Below, piece by piece: positions 1 to 6,300 of a DNA stretch of 17,321 nucleotides. How positions within the stretch are numbered: the first letter of the stretch is position 1; each line of letters begins with the position of its first letter. The position numbers and the translations under genes were made by a program. The DNA comes from GCA-016699975 sp964420045 (lineage in GTDB: Bacteria; Patescibacteriota; Minisyncoccia; Moranbacterales; UBA1568): assembly GCA_964420045.1 (NCBI GenBank), contig CAYQPQ010000023.1, forward strand, positions 1-17,321, written 5' to 3'. The notes under the pieces are model-generated. The model was not told the origin of the DNA. It did not search any database and saw nothing but the letters and a program-made list of their open reading frames with translations.

Positions 1-29
1 TGGAGTTATGGGTTACGACTCCAGTATCT

Positions 30-59
30 AATACCTATTCGAAATTAGCAATACCTATT
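30..59. repeat. Two direct repeats AATACCTATT, 20 bp apart
   Basis: AATACCTATT occurs at 30-39 and 50-59, a start-to-start spacing of 20 bp (about two helical turns), which suits a dimeric DNA-binding protein. A 6-bp inverted repeat (TGGAGT 1-6, ACTCCA 18-23) lies just to the left. The repeats lie downstream of the small HTH gene on the minus strand and could serve a gene beyond the window edge. No function can be assigned from the sequence. Confidence 0.45.
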
Positions 60-79
60 ATTTAATCCTTGAAGGAAAA

Positions 80-325
80 TTAAAATCCGATTATTTCGTT
101 TTTGGCTTGCGCAATAAAATACCCCATGCTTTCTTGTCCGGTCGTTTTGATCGCAGAGGCAAAGTGAGGATCTTTCTTGCGCCAATCATAATAAGTGTCT
201 CTGTGGATACGAGTGTGTTTGCAAGCCTTCGTAACTTGTCCGAGAGTCATTGAAAAAACTGCTAAGAATAACTTTTTCTTTGCCTTGGTTCTCTTTTGTT
301 CGTTTTTTGGTTTTTGAGATTCCAT
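80..325 (-). CDS. Small helix-turn-helix protein, phage/transposase-type HTH
   Basis: This 81-residue basic protein starts at the ATG of MESQ (323-325); a TTG ten codons upstream would also be in frame but is less likely. After a lysine-rich N-terminus (about 5-18), residues 19-50 form a helix-turn-helix of the type in phBC6A51-like HTH proteins: a leading helix, GQVTKACKHTRIHRDTYYDW, then KKDPHF. Such proteins bind DNA and resemble small terminase-like or transposase-like HTH domains. Family members usually continue with a longer helical tail, so this copy may be truncated after NEIIGF. A TATGTT -10-like hexamer lies nine bases before the ATG, so the mRNA may have almost no leader. Tandem TACACTTT repeats lie 36-63 bases upstream. 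The DNA-binding fold is fairly secure; the biological role is unknown. Confidence 0.6.
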   Translation of the reverse strand: MESQKPKNEQKRTKAKKKLFLAVFSMTLGQVTKACKHTRIHRDTYYDWRKKDPHFASAIKTTGQESMGYFIAQAKNEIIGF

Positions 326-360
326 ATAAAATCTAACATATTCGACACAAAACAAACAAA

Positions 361-388
361 AAAGTGTAAGGTTTTGTCGGAAAGTGTA
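361..388 (-). promoter_or_regulatory. Tandem operator-like repeats upstream of the small HTH gene
   Basis: AAAGTGTA occurs at 361-368 and 381-388, exactly 20 bp apart; read on the minus strand this is TACACTTT twice, just upstream of the HTH gene's likely promoter. Two same-face direct repeats beside a small HTH gene are a plausible autoregulatory operator. This is inferred from position and spacing only. Confidence 0.4.
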
Positions 389-567
389 GGATTTTAGACT
401 CCTTACAATGCAAGGGTAGTCATTTGATTTCTTGCTCTGTCCAGAGTGTTTAATGAAATAAATGCCGGTAGTGGCGGGGAGTTCACCAAATGTTCAAGCT
501 CGAACCTTACAGCTTGATTCTCTCAATATGTAGGTTCTAACGTTGTCAACATGTGGAGCCAACTTAC
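389..567. other. Intergenic stretch without a convincing gene
   Basis: Between the HTH gene and the Fic promoter there are about 360 bases without a credible coding region. One frame at about 428-500 reads open for roughly 29 codons (through AGSGGEF and KCSSSN) and then stops, with no start codon or ribosome site; it may be a decayed fragment. The text GGTTCTAAC (533-541) resembles a tRNA T-loop, but no cloverleaf can be folded around it on either strand. The only clear structures are the repeats at 361-388 and the hairpin at 568-592. Confidence 0.4.
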
Positions 568-592
568 AAAAGAGCCATAAGTAGGCTCTTTT
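568..592. terminator. Bidirectional hairpin terminator
   Basis: AAAAGAGCC (568-576) and GGCTCTTTT (584-592) form a perfect 9-bp stem with a 7-base loop. A-tract and T-tract flanks allow it to work in either direction. It insulates the Fic promoter from whatever is transcribed across 389-567. Confidence 0.65.
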
Positions 593-622
593 GTGCTATA
601 GAATAGGTTTGAACACCGGGTA

Positions 623-676
623 TTGACCCATTTCTTTAATATGGTATAGTGTATTTATAGATATAGACCATATTAA
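623..676 (+). promoter_or_regulatory. Fic promoter overlapped by a 10-bp inverted repeat
   Basis: A -35 TTGACC (623-628) and -10 TATAGT (645-650) with a 16-bp spacer place transcription start near 657, about 33 bases before the Fic ATG. TTAATATGGT (636-645) and ACCATATTAA (667-676) form a perfect inverted repeat with 31 bp between half-site starts (about three helical turns). The left arm covers the spacer up to the first base of the -10 and the right arm lies just after the start site, as expected for a repressor operator. The Fic protein itself has a C-terminal HTH and is one candidate ligand. Confidence 0.6.
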
Positions 677-689
677 CGATATTTGCTCT

Positions 690-1628
690 ATGTATCTCAA
701 TCAGGATATTCAAGAGCGGCTGGAAGAGAAAAAGCGGAAGCTTGAGGCTTTACGACCACTGCCAGTGCAAGCGGTCAAAAAATTGAAGGAACAGTTTGAG
801 CTGGAAATGACGTACAACTCCAATGCCATCGAGGGAAACAGTCTGACTTTGAAAGAAACTTACCTCGTCATTAGTGAGGGGTTAACCATTAAAGGGAAGC
901 CTTTAAAAGATCACTTGGAAGCCAAGAATCACACGGAAGCTCTGATGTATCTTTTTGACTTGGTTGACAAAGACAAAAAGCAGACGGTTTCTCAGCAGTT
1001 GATCCGCTCCCTCCACGCCTTGATCGTGCAGGACACGGACAAGGAATGGGCGGGACAGTATCGCAATAGCGCTGTCATGATTACCGGAACTGAACACCGA
1101 CCGCCAGAAGCCCTGGACGTGCCGCGGCTGATGGGTGAACTTATCGAATGGGTGGGGAAGGAGAAAACAAAGATATCTGTCATTGAACTGGCCGCTATTT
1201 TTCATCACAAACTGGTGCATATCCACCCGTTCTTCGATGGCAATGGTCGGACGGCACGTTTGGCAATGAATATTTTTCTTCTGCAGGCCGGATTTCCGCT
1301 TGTTATTGTCCTCAAGAACGATCGGAAAAAGTATTATCGCGTGCTGGCATTAGCCGATAAAGGACGATATGAGCCATTGGTGCGATTTATCGCCCAGGCG
1401 GTGGAGCGATCTCTAGATATGTACCTCAAAATTCTCACGCCTACCACGAAAAAGAAAGAAGTATTCTTTACATTGGCAGAATTGAGTCAGCAATCGTCCT
1501 ACTCAGCCAAGTACCTCAATCTGTTAGCGAGAAGCGGAAGGTTGGAGGCGCATAAGGAAGGACGGGACTGGCTGGTCTCCAAAGAAGCGTTGGATCGATA
1601 TGTTCAGGGGAGAGAGAGGAAGCGATAA
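690..1628 (+). CDS. Fic-domain AMP-transferase with C-terminal DNA-binding HTH
   Basis: This 312-residue protein has the full Fic active-site motif HPFFDGNGRTAR at residues 179-190, with catalytic His179, Asp183 for metal binding, and Arg187/Arg190. Enzymes with this motif usually move AMP from ATP to hydroxyl side chains of target proteins. At residues 44-49 lies SNAIEG, the inhibitory-helix motif [S/T]xxxE[G/N] ahead of the Fic core (class II); its Glu48 would block ATP binding until relieved. Residues about 255-305 form a winged or excisionase-like HTH (YLNLLARSGRLEAH, then a GRDW turn and SKEALDRYV), so the protein probably binds DNA. The gene stands alone with its own promoter and terminator and has no visible Shine-Dalgarno. 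No antitoxin gene is adjacent, consistent with built-in inhibition. Target unknown. Confidence 0.92.
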   Translation: MYLNQDIQERLEEKKRKLEALRPLPVQAVKKLKEQFELEMTYNSNAIEGNSLTLKETYLVISEGLTIKGKPLKDHLEAKNHTEALMYLFDLVDKDKKQTVSQQLIRSLHALIVQDTDKEWAGQYRNSAVMITGTEHRPPEALDVPRLMGELIEWVGKEKTKISVIELAAIFHHKLVHIHPFFDGNGRTARLAMNIFLLQAGFPLVIVLKNDRKKYYRVLALADKGRYEPLVRFIAQAVERSLDMYLKILTPTTKKKEVFFTLAELSQQSSYSAKYLNLLARSGRLEAHKEGRDWLVSKEALDRYVQGRERKR

Positions 1629-1724
1629 AAATTCTCAATCTTTTATTCACAGCGCACACTGTTGTGTTATTGATTGCTTTGTGAGAGAGGTTCGAACTTC
1701 TTCCAGTGTTCGGAGCAATAAAAT

Positions 1725-1750
1725 AGAGGCTTGCATGAGTCTCTGTTTTT
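1725..1750 (+). terminator. Terminator after the Fic gene
   Basis: AGAGGCT (1725-1731) pairs with AGTCTCT (1738-1744) in a 7-bp stem with one G-U pair, followed by GTTTTTGTT. It ends the Fic transcript about 100 bases past the stop codon. Confidence 0.6.
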
Positions 1751-1764
1751 GTTATCTAACAATT

Positions 1765-1776
1765 GAGTTCGAACTC
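1765..1776. promoter_or_regulatory. 12-bp perfect palindrome GAGTTCGAACTC
   Basis: A perfect 12-bp palindrome lies in the 280-bp gap between the Fic terminator and the promoter at 1875. A related inverted pair, CGAAC...GTTCG, is visible at about 1693-1712. It might be an operator, but no promoter overlaps it. The rest of the gap (1629-1908) holds only the terminator and promoter listed separately. Confidence 0.3.
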
Positions 1777-1874
1777 GCGAGCATGTTCTAAATGTGTTAT
1801 CATCTAGAATTTTCTTCGCTTTTGAGAGAGGTGGATGGAAAAGGGTTCATGAGAAATTCCGTAGTGTTGTATCG

Positions 1875-1883
1875 TGGTATAAT
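1875..1883 (+). promoter_or_regulatory. Extended -10 promoter of the secreted coiled-coil gene
   Basis: TGG directly precedes a perfect TATAAT (1878-1883), an extended -10. There is no good -35 hexamer at 16-18 bp. Transcription would start near 1890, leaving a leader of about 20 bases without a Shine-Dalgarno. Confidence 0.6.
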
Positions 1884-1908
1884 GCACTCGTAATTTGCAA
1901 AACAAACT

Positions 1909-2790
1909 ATGCATAAATTTTCGGGAAAAGCATCTTCGATTTTTATTGTGACGGTAGCTCTCATTGGAACGGGCGCTTTGGTGGTGTCGACGAGTTCTTC
2001 TTTTGCCAAAAATGAGAAGGTTTCCGAAAAGTCAGGAGGATCATATCATATGACCGAGAAGAGTAAGGTCAATGTAAAACAAGAGGCAAAGAATTTTGAA
2101 AAGGCTGATCGGAAGAGTGAGGAGGGTTCAGGCGAGTCAGTGATGTCAGGAAAAAGCAATGCCGCTCTTCATAAAGAGAAAGTCGAAGTAGTCGCAGAAA
2201 ATCTTGATAAGGTGGTAAAGAAAGAAAAGGAGATGAAAAAAACGGCTGTGGCTCAGCAGATAGAAGGTGTAGTTGAAGAGAGTTCGGAGACTTCAAATGA
2301 AGCGGCAGACGCGATTGCGGAAGTGGAAAGCAGGAATGGGTTCAAACAGTTTCTTATTGGCACGGATTATAAAAATCTCGGGCAGCTTCGGAGCAGTCTC
2401 GTGCGGAACGAAAACCAGATTCGAAAACTGACTCGAGCTATGGCAGGTGTGGATGCTGAGGAACAGACAACTATAGGAGCGCAATTGTTGACGCTTACGC
2501 AGGAGCGTGAACGAATCAAGACGGTTATAACTGAGAATGAAGGAGGATTCAGTTTGCTCGGTTGGATGTTTAGACTTATAAATGGATATCCAAAGGAGTC
2601 CATAGATCCGGAGGCGGAGGATGTGTTGACACAGGACGTGCAAAATGCGCTTGATTCCGAAGCAGAAAACAGTGGGGATTCAACGGAAGGAGCTATGATG
2701 GACTCCGGAACAAGCGAGACTGTCAATGCTACGGAAGACAGTGGCTCAGGTGCGGAGGGAGTTTCTGAAGGATCTGTTCAAGAAGAGTAG
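1909..2790 (+). CDS. Secreted coiled-coil protein, uncharacterised
   Basis: This 293-residue protein begins with a signal sequence or membrane anchor (basic HKFSGK, hydrophobic 10-26, SSSFA near 33 as a possible cleavage site). Residues 34-135 are charged and helix-prone. Residues 142-175 hold the most protein-like segment (RNGFKQFLIGTDYKNLGQLR), followed to about 210 by a coiled coil. A short amphipathic or hydrophobic segment, FSLLGWMFRLIN, follows at 214-225. The tail from about 228 is acidic and rich in Ser, Thr, Glu and Gly, typical of a disordered surface segment. I recall proteins with the GFKxFLIGxDYKNLG pattern from Parcubacteria, but no function is known to me. It has its own promoter and terminator, so it is expressed alone. 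It may act at the envelope or cell surface. Confidence 0.75.
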   Translation: MHKFSGKASSIFIVTVALIGTGALVVSTSSSFAKNEKVSEKSGGSYHMTEKSKVNVKQEAKNFEKADRKSEEGSGESVMSGKSNAALHKEKVEVVAENLDKVVKKEKEMKKTAVAQQIEGVVEESSETSNEAADAIAEVESRNGFKQFLIGTDYKNLGQLRSSLVRNENQIRKLTRAMAGVDAEEQTTIGAQLLTLTQERERIKTVITENEGGFSLLGWMFRLINGYPKESIDPEAEDVLTQDVQNALDSEAENSGDSTEGAMMDSGTSETVNATEDSGSGAEGVSEGSVQEE

Positions 2791-2830
2791 TCTGTGCTCA
2801 ATAGCGTTTTTGGTGCGATTCTTTAGAAGA

Positions 2831-2869
2831 ACGGGAGTCTATAAACAAGGGCTCCTGTTTTGTTTTTTT
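2831..2869 (+). terminator. Terminator after the secreted coiled-coil gene
   Basis: ACGGGAGTC (2831-2839) pairs with GGCTCCTGT (2850-2858) in a 9-bp stem with two G-U pairs, followed by TTTGTTTTTTT. This is a classic intrinsic terminator. Confidence 0.75.
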
Positions 2870-2920
2870 GTGTAGCTTCACAATGGATGCGATAGGACGG
2901 GTCTTCACTGTCAAATGTGG

Positions 2921-2949
2921 TTGACTGATTCCAAATCAAATGGTAGACT
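2921..2949 (+). promoter_or_regulatory. Promoter of the family-2 glycosyltransferase gene
   Basis: TTGACT (2921-2926), a 17-bp spacer and TAGACT (2944-2949) with TGG before the -10. The start would be near 2956. This lies inside the longest possible reading frame, so it argues that the true start codon is 2981 rather than 2915. Confidence 0.65.
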
Positions 2950-2980
2950 TTGCGGTGCTGTCTTTTGCTTTTTTGTCTCT

Positions 2981-4327
2981 ATGAATCGTTATTTTTTGTG
3001 GAAAGTTACATTGCATATATTGTTATACGGCATCACCATATCGTTTGTCTTTTTATTTCTTACTCAGCAGAAAGTCGCGACTCATGATTTCTCTTGGTTT
3101 CGCTTGGTGGCGTTGCTTTTGTTTCTGCCTGTGCTTTTCAAGTATTTGGTGCAGTTGTTTGTGGCTCCGTGGTTTGAGTTGTGCAGGTGGAGGAAAGGGA
3201 AAACGCTGCGGCTGTATCAGAAGTATGCTCCAAAAGTTTCAGTGCTCATACCGGCATGGAATGAAGAAGTGGGAATATTGCACACGGTTCTCTCGGTCCT
3301 TAAAAGCACGTATCGAAACATGGAGATTGTTGTTATCAATGACGGATCGACGGATGGTACACATCGGAAGATGACGGAATTTCTTCAAAAATATAGAAGC
3401 CTTCCAAAGGAAGGGCAATTGCCTATTATATACAAACACAAAGAGAATGGTGGAAAAGCCAGTGCATTCAATTGCGGTCTCAAGCGTGCGAGTGGTGATA
3501 TTATCATTACTATTGATTCAGACAGCGCAGTGGACAGCTGGGCAATCGAGAATATGGTGAAGCCTTTCCGAGATGAGGCAGTTATGTCTGTTGCTGGAAA
3601 TGTAAAAATAGGCAACAGATCGAAAGTTATCGGTCTTGTGCAGCAGTTGGAATATTTGTACGGGTTCTATTTCAAAAAGGCAGATTCTCTTATGAATTCG
3701 GTATATATCGTTGGTGGTGCGGCGGCGGCGTACAGAAGAACGGTGTTTGCAAAATTAGGAGTGTTCGATGAAGAGATTATTACGGAGGATATAGAGATGT
3801 CGACCCGAATTCAGGATGCCGGTATGAAGATTGAATATGCGCCTGATGCGGTTGTATATACGGAGGGACCGGCCGATTTTCAGGGTCTTGCTCGACAGCG
3901 ATTGCGATGGAAATACGGACGCCTCCTTACATTTTCCAAATATCGACAACTTTTCTTTAGTCTCCGAAGGAAACACAGTCCGCTTTTGACGTGGTTCATT
4001 TTGCCATTCGCAGCTTTCTCGGAATCGGTACTCTTCTTTGAACCTGCATTAATTCTCATATTTTACAGCTACATGTTTGCGACTCATGATTTCTTTCCCT
4101 TGATTGCGGGTGCGGTCGTAATATCGCTCGTTGTGTTTCTTCAGGTTCTGACGGATACAAAAAGACGAGAGAATTTGAATCTCCTTTTGCTTGCACCGGT
4201 TGCATGGTGCTTATTTTACTTCATTGATTTTGTAGAATATCAGGCACTGCTTCGGAGTATATGGAAACTGATTAAGAAGCAGCAAGTTGTGTGGCAGAAA
4301 TGGACCCGTGAAGGTGTTTTTGAGTAG
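2981..4327 (+). CDS. Processive family-2 glycosyltransferase, PgaC/IcaA/hyaluronan-synthase-like
   Basis: This 448-residue membrane protein (starting MNRYFLWK) has two N-terminal membrane segments (about 3-27 and 38-63), a cytosolic GT-A catalytic domain (about 85-320) and three or four C-terminal membrane segments. The complete motif set of processive beta-glycan synthases is present: DGSTDG at 121-126, DSDS at 179-182, TED at 268-270 (catalytic base) and QRLRW at 306-310. Such enzymes polymerise a UDP-sugar, often GlcNAc, and pass the chain through their own membrane channel. An ATG at 2915 would add 22 residues but lies upstream of the promoter. No deacetylase or export partner sits beside it, so the polymer cannot be named. 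It may make a surface polysaccharide or transfer single sugars to a lipid. Confidence 0.9.
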   Translation: MNRYFLWKVTLHILLYGITISFVFLFLTQQKVATHDFSWFRLVALLLFLPVLFKYLVQLFVAPWFELCRWRKGKTLRLYQKYAPKVSVLIPAWNEEVGILHTVLSVLKSTYRNMEIVVINDGSTDGTHRKMTEFLQKYRSLPKEGQLPIIYKHKENGGKASAFNCGLKRASGDIIITIDSDSAVDSWAIENMVKPFRDEAVMSVAGNVKIGNRSKVIGLVQQLEYLYGFYFKKADSLMNSVYIVGGAAAAYRRTVFAKLGVFDEEIITEDIEMSTRIQDAGMKIEYAPDAVVYTEGPADFQGLARQRLRWKYGRLLTFSKYRQLFFSLRRKHSPLLTWFILPFAAFSESVLFFEPALILIFYSYMFATHDFFPLIAGAVVISLVVFLQVLTDTKRRENLNLLLLAPVAWCLFYFIDFVEYQALLRSIWKLIKKQQVVWQKWTREGVFE

Positions 4328-4404
4328 AGATATATGTGCATTGCTGTCAATCTTTGCTTGGGTGAAACATTTTGAGTATTCTACGAATATTGCCGATACT
4401 TTCC

Positions 4405-4410
4405 TATAAA
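4405..4410 (+). promoter_or_regulatory. -10 box directly before the CYTH gene, probable leaderless start
   Basis: TATAAA ends only five bases before the ATG at 4416. With normal -10 to start spacing, transcription would begin at or one base after the A of the ATG. No Shine-Dalgarno is present and no good -35 is seen, so this is a moderate call. Confidence 0.45.
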
Positions 4411-4415
4411 TAACT

Positions 4416-4988
4416 ATGGATATAGAATACGAAGCGACATTTCCGGAGGTGGATAAGGAAGATATGCAAAAACGACTCAAGCAAGTCGGAGCAGAGTTGG
4501 TTCGTTCGGAATTTATGCAGCGGCGGTTTCCGTTTTGTCTACCGGGGAAGAACTCTATGGAAGAGTCCTGGCTTCGCGTTCGCGACGAAGGCGATCGGGT
4601 GACACTCAGTTTGAAGTCAATTGATGGCGAGCGCATTGAGAATCAGCGAGAGATTTGCCTCTCGGTGAGCAATTTCGATGAAGCGGTTGAACTTCTTGAA
4701 CTGATCGGATGTACGAAACGGTGCTATCAGGAGACAAAACGAGAGCTGTGGAGGATGGAGGGAGTAGACATCACGCTCGATGAGTGGCCGTTTCTTGAAC
4801 CGTTTGTCGAAGTGGAGGGGAAAGATGAAGAATCCGTTCGGCGCGTTTCCGAAAAGTTGGGATTCGACTATAGTGCGGCGCTGTTTTGCACGGTAGGAAA
4901 ACTCTATCGGATGAAATACAACCAACATCCCGACGAAATACCCGGTCTCGAAAAACTTGTCTTCGACATGCCGAATCCGTTCGTGTAG
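4416..4988 (+). CDS. CYTH-fold protein (class IV adenylate cyclase / triphosphatase-like)
   Basis: This 190-residue protein fits the CYTH triphosphate-tunnel fold. It has an N-terminal ExE (Glu4, Glu6), WLRVRDEG with Arg54 and Arg56, LSLKS with Lys67, ETKRE with Lys108 and Arg109, LDEWP with Asp122, and EPFVEVEG with Glu132 and Glu134. Alternating acidic and basic residues of this kind line a tunnel that binds a triphosphate and divalent metals. The N-terminal signature is normally ExExK; here it is EYEAT, so the lysine is replaced by Thr8. Members include class IV adenylate cyclases, thiamine triphosphatases and inorganic triphosphatases, and I cannot tell which this is. It follows the glycosyltransferase by 88 bases but seems to have its own leaderless start. 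No cAMP receptor is in the window. Confidence 0.85.
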   Translation: MDIEYEATFPEVDKEDMQKRLKQVGAELVRSEFMQRRFPFCLPGKNSMEESWLRVRDEGDRVTLSLKSIDGERIENQREICLSVSNFDEAVELLELIGCTKRCYQETKRELWRMEGVDITLDEWPFLEPFVEVEGKDEESVRRVSEKLGFDYSAALFCTVGKLYRMKYNQHPDEIPGLEKLVFDMPNPFV

Positions 4989-5040
4989 GTGTTCGTGATT
5001 TTATTGACCCGATGTAAGGCTCTTTCTAAGAAAGGTTAAC

Positions 5041-5070
5041 TTGACATTTACTGATAAATAGGTATATTTA
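5041..5070 (+). promoter_or_regulatory. Strong promoter with a small inverted repeat over the -10
   Basis: Perfect TTGACA (5041-5046), a 16-bp spacer and TATATT (5063-5068). TAAATA (5055-5060) and TATTTA (5065-5070) form a 6-bp inverted repeat across the -10. The leader to the ATG at 5181 is about 105 bases and holds a direct repeat GCAATACT (5077-5084, 5121-5128) and a second TTGACA (5092-5097) without a matching -10. Confidence 0.65.
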
Positions 5071-5180
5071 AAATCAGCAATACTTTGCTCATTGACAATG
5101 AATAGTTCTGTTGTCGCGATGCAATACTCTCTCCTGTGACGCATGCCATTGGAGAACCCTTTAAAGTCGGAGAGCTAAAA

Positions 5181-6188
5181 ATGAGTACGAATTCCACTTC
5201 CCCGAAACTTCCTGTGATTCGCACGTTCGAAACAGCGAGTGTTTATGGTCGAGTTAGTGTGCTTGAGCAGGAAGGGCTGAGATTTGTTATTCACACTATC
5301 CGAAAGAAAGAAGCGTCTTCTCGAAGTGATTTTGTGGTTGCGAAAGTGCTCGACCAGTATGGGCAGGAAATTCTCTGGCTATTTCCGAAATCGTCTCAGG
5401 GATTGGCTCTGTTAGTGCAAGCGGGAGATGAGGTTGTGATTGCATTGGTTGAGCGAGGTAGGGAAGGCAAGGTGATGGAAGTTGTCGCTTTTTCGTCGCT
5501 TGGCAAAGATGCTCCTGCCGATTTGCACCGGAGTGCCAAGTTGAAACGATTGGCCGCTCAACGTCTTGGGCGGGAATATTGTCTAACTGATGCTAAAGCC
5601 GCCAGTATGAGGAGCGACTATAAGCCAGAACCTTCCCGTCGACAAATGTCTCATGATGACCGTCAACGATCTTGGATGGAGTTAGCACGTCGCATTAGGA
5701 GTAGATCCAGCATAGTGGTCCGATCCGGGTGTGGCGATGTTTGTTCGGGAATCCCGGTCGTTGGCAGTGAATGGAAATATCTCAAACCCGGAACTCATGC
5801 GGTGATGGTTGAGCAATTTAATGACGCGTCCGGATTGTGCGAAAGACCGATCGAGACATGTAAAGTGGTGACTGACCGCCAAGGAAAACTCGTTCGAACT
5901 TTTGTAACTCCCGTTGCTCCGGAATGGCGTCCTGATAATGTGCGGCGACCGTCTGCCATGGAAGGTGCCATGCGGAAGATGACTGTTTGCAATGTTGGCG
6001 ACGGAGAGAACCTCGAGGTGTTGGTATATGCCAGTATGGACGATATTCGCAAAGCGCGTGGTCGCGGTCTGGGTGGTGGTACTTATGTGACCGCGCTTGA
6101 TAAGCGGCAAGCGGACGGTCGTTGGACGGTGTTCCGTGTTTACGATGGTAAGGTAGAGACCATCGGCAATCTTGGAGTGGTACGATAG
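5181..6188 (+). CDS. Hypothetical 335-residue protein, not recognised
   Basis: I do not recognise this protein. The ATG at 5181 has GGAG eight bases upstream and is preferred over an in-frame GTG at 5136. There is no signal peptide or membrane segment, so it is cytosolic. Residues about 10-110 are beta-rich (YGRVSVLEQEGLRFVIH ... ILWLFPKSSQ ... GDEVVIALVERG), which could be a small barrel such as an OB fold; that is a guess. Residues 115-180 are basic and helical (KLKRLAAQRLGRE, RSWMELARRIRSR), plausible for nucleic-acid contact. The C-terminal 150 residues are again beta-rich, with a CGDVC pair and RGRGLGGGTYV near the end. It has one of the best promoters here and a strong terminator, so it is probably an abundant single-gene product. 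Confidence 0.75.
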   Translation: MSTNSTSPKLPVIRTFETASVYGRVSVLEQEGLRFVIHTIRKKEASSRSDFVVAKVLDQYGQEILWLFPKSSQGLALLVQAGDEVVIALVERGREGKVMEVVAFSSLGKDAPADLHRSAKLKRLAAQRLGREYCLTDAKAASMRSDYKPEPSRRQMSHDDRQRSWMELARRIRSRSSIVVRSGCGDVCSGIPVVGSEWKYLKPGTHAVMVEQFNDASGLCERPIETCKVVTDRQGKLVRTFVTPVAPEWRPDNVRRPSAMEGAMRKMTVCNVGDGENLEVLVYASMDDIRKARGRGLGGGTYVTALDKRQADGRWTVFRVYDGKVETIGNLGVVR

Positions 6189-6196
6189 GAAATTCC

Positions 6197-6239
6197 CACC
6201 CCCCGGGTCTTTAACAAGACTTGGGGGTGTTTTATTTTA
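6197..6239 (+). terminator. Terminator after the 335-residue protein
   Basis: CACCCCC (6197-6203) pairs with GGGGGTG (6223-6229), with an inner GTCTT/AAGAC stem, followed by TTTTATTTT. This is a strong GC-rich intrinsic terminator nine bases after the stop codon. Confidence 0.85.
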
Positions 6240-6300
6240 TGCGTCAAAGCTGAATTTTTAGCGTGGAATTGACCGATGTGAATTCCCTCTCAAGACTACT

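Noticed and set aside
428..545. Possible tRNA or gene fragment (GGTTCTAAC; AGSGGEF frame)
   Set aside because: No acceptor, anticodon or T-stem pairing can be drawn on either strand; the open frame is short and has no start.
1600..1791. Short plus-strand frame after the Fic gene
   Set aside because: It overlaps the Fic end and runs through the terminator hairpin, and the predicted peptide has no protein-like pattern.
2915..2980. Upstream ATG for the family-2 glycosyltransferase
   Set aside because: The promoter at 2921-2949 lies downstream of it, so the transcript would not contain this start.
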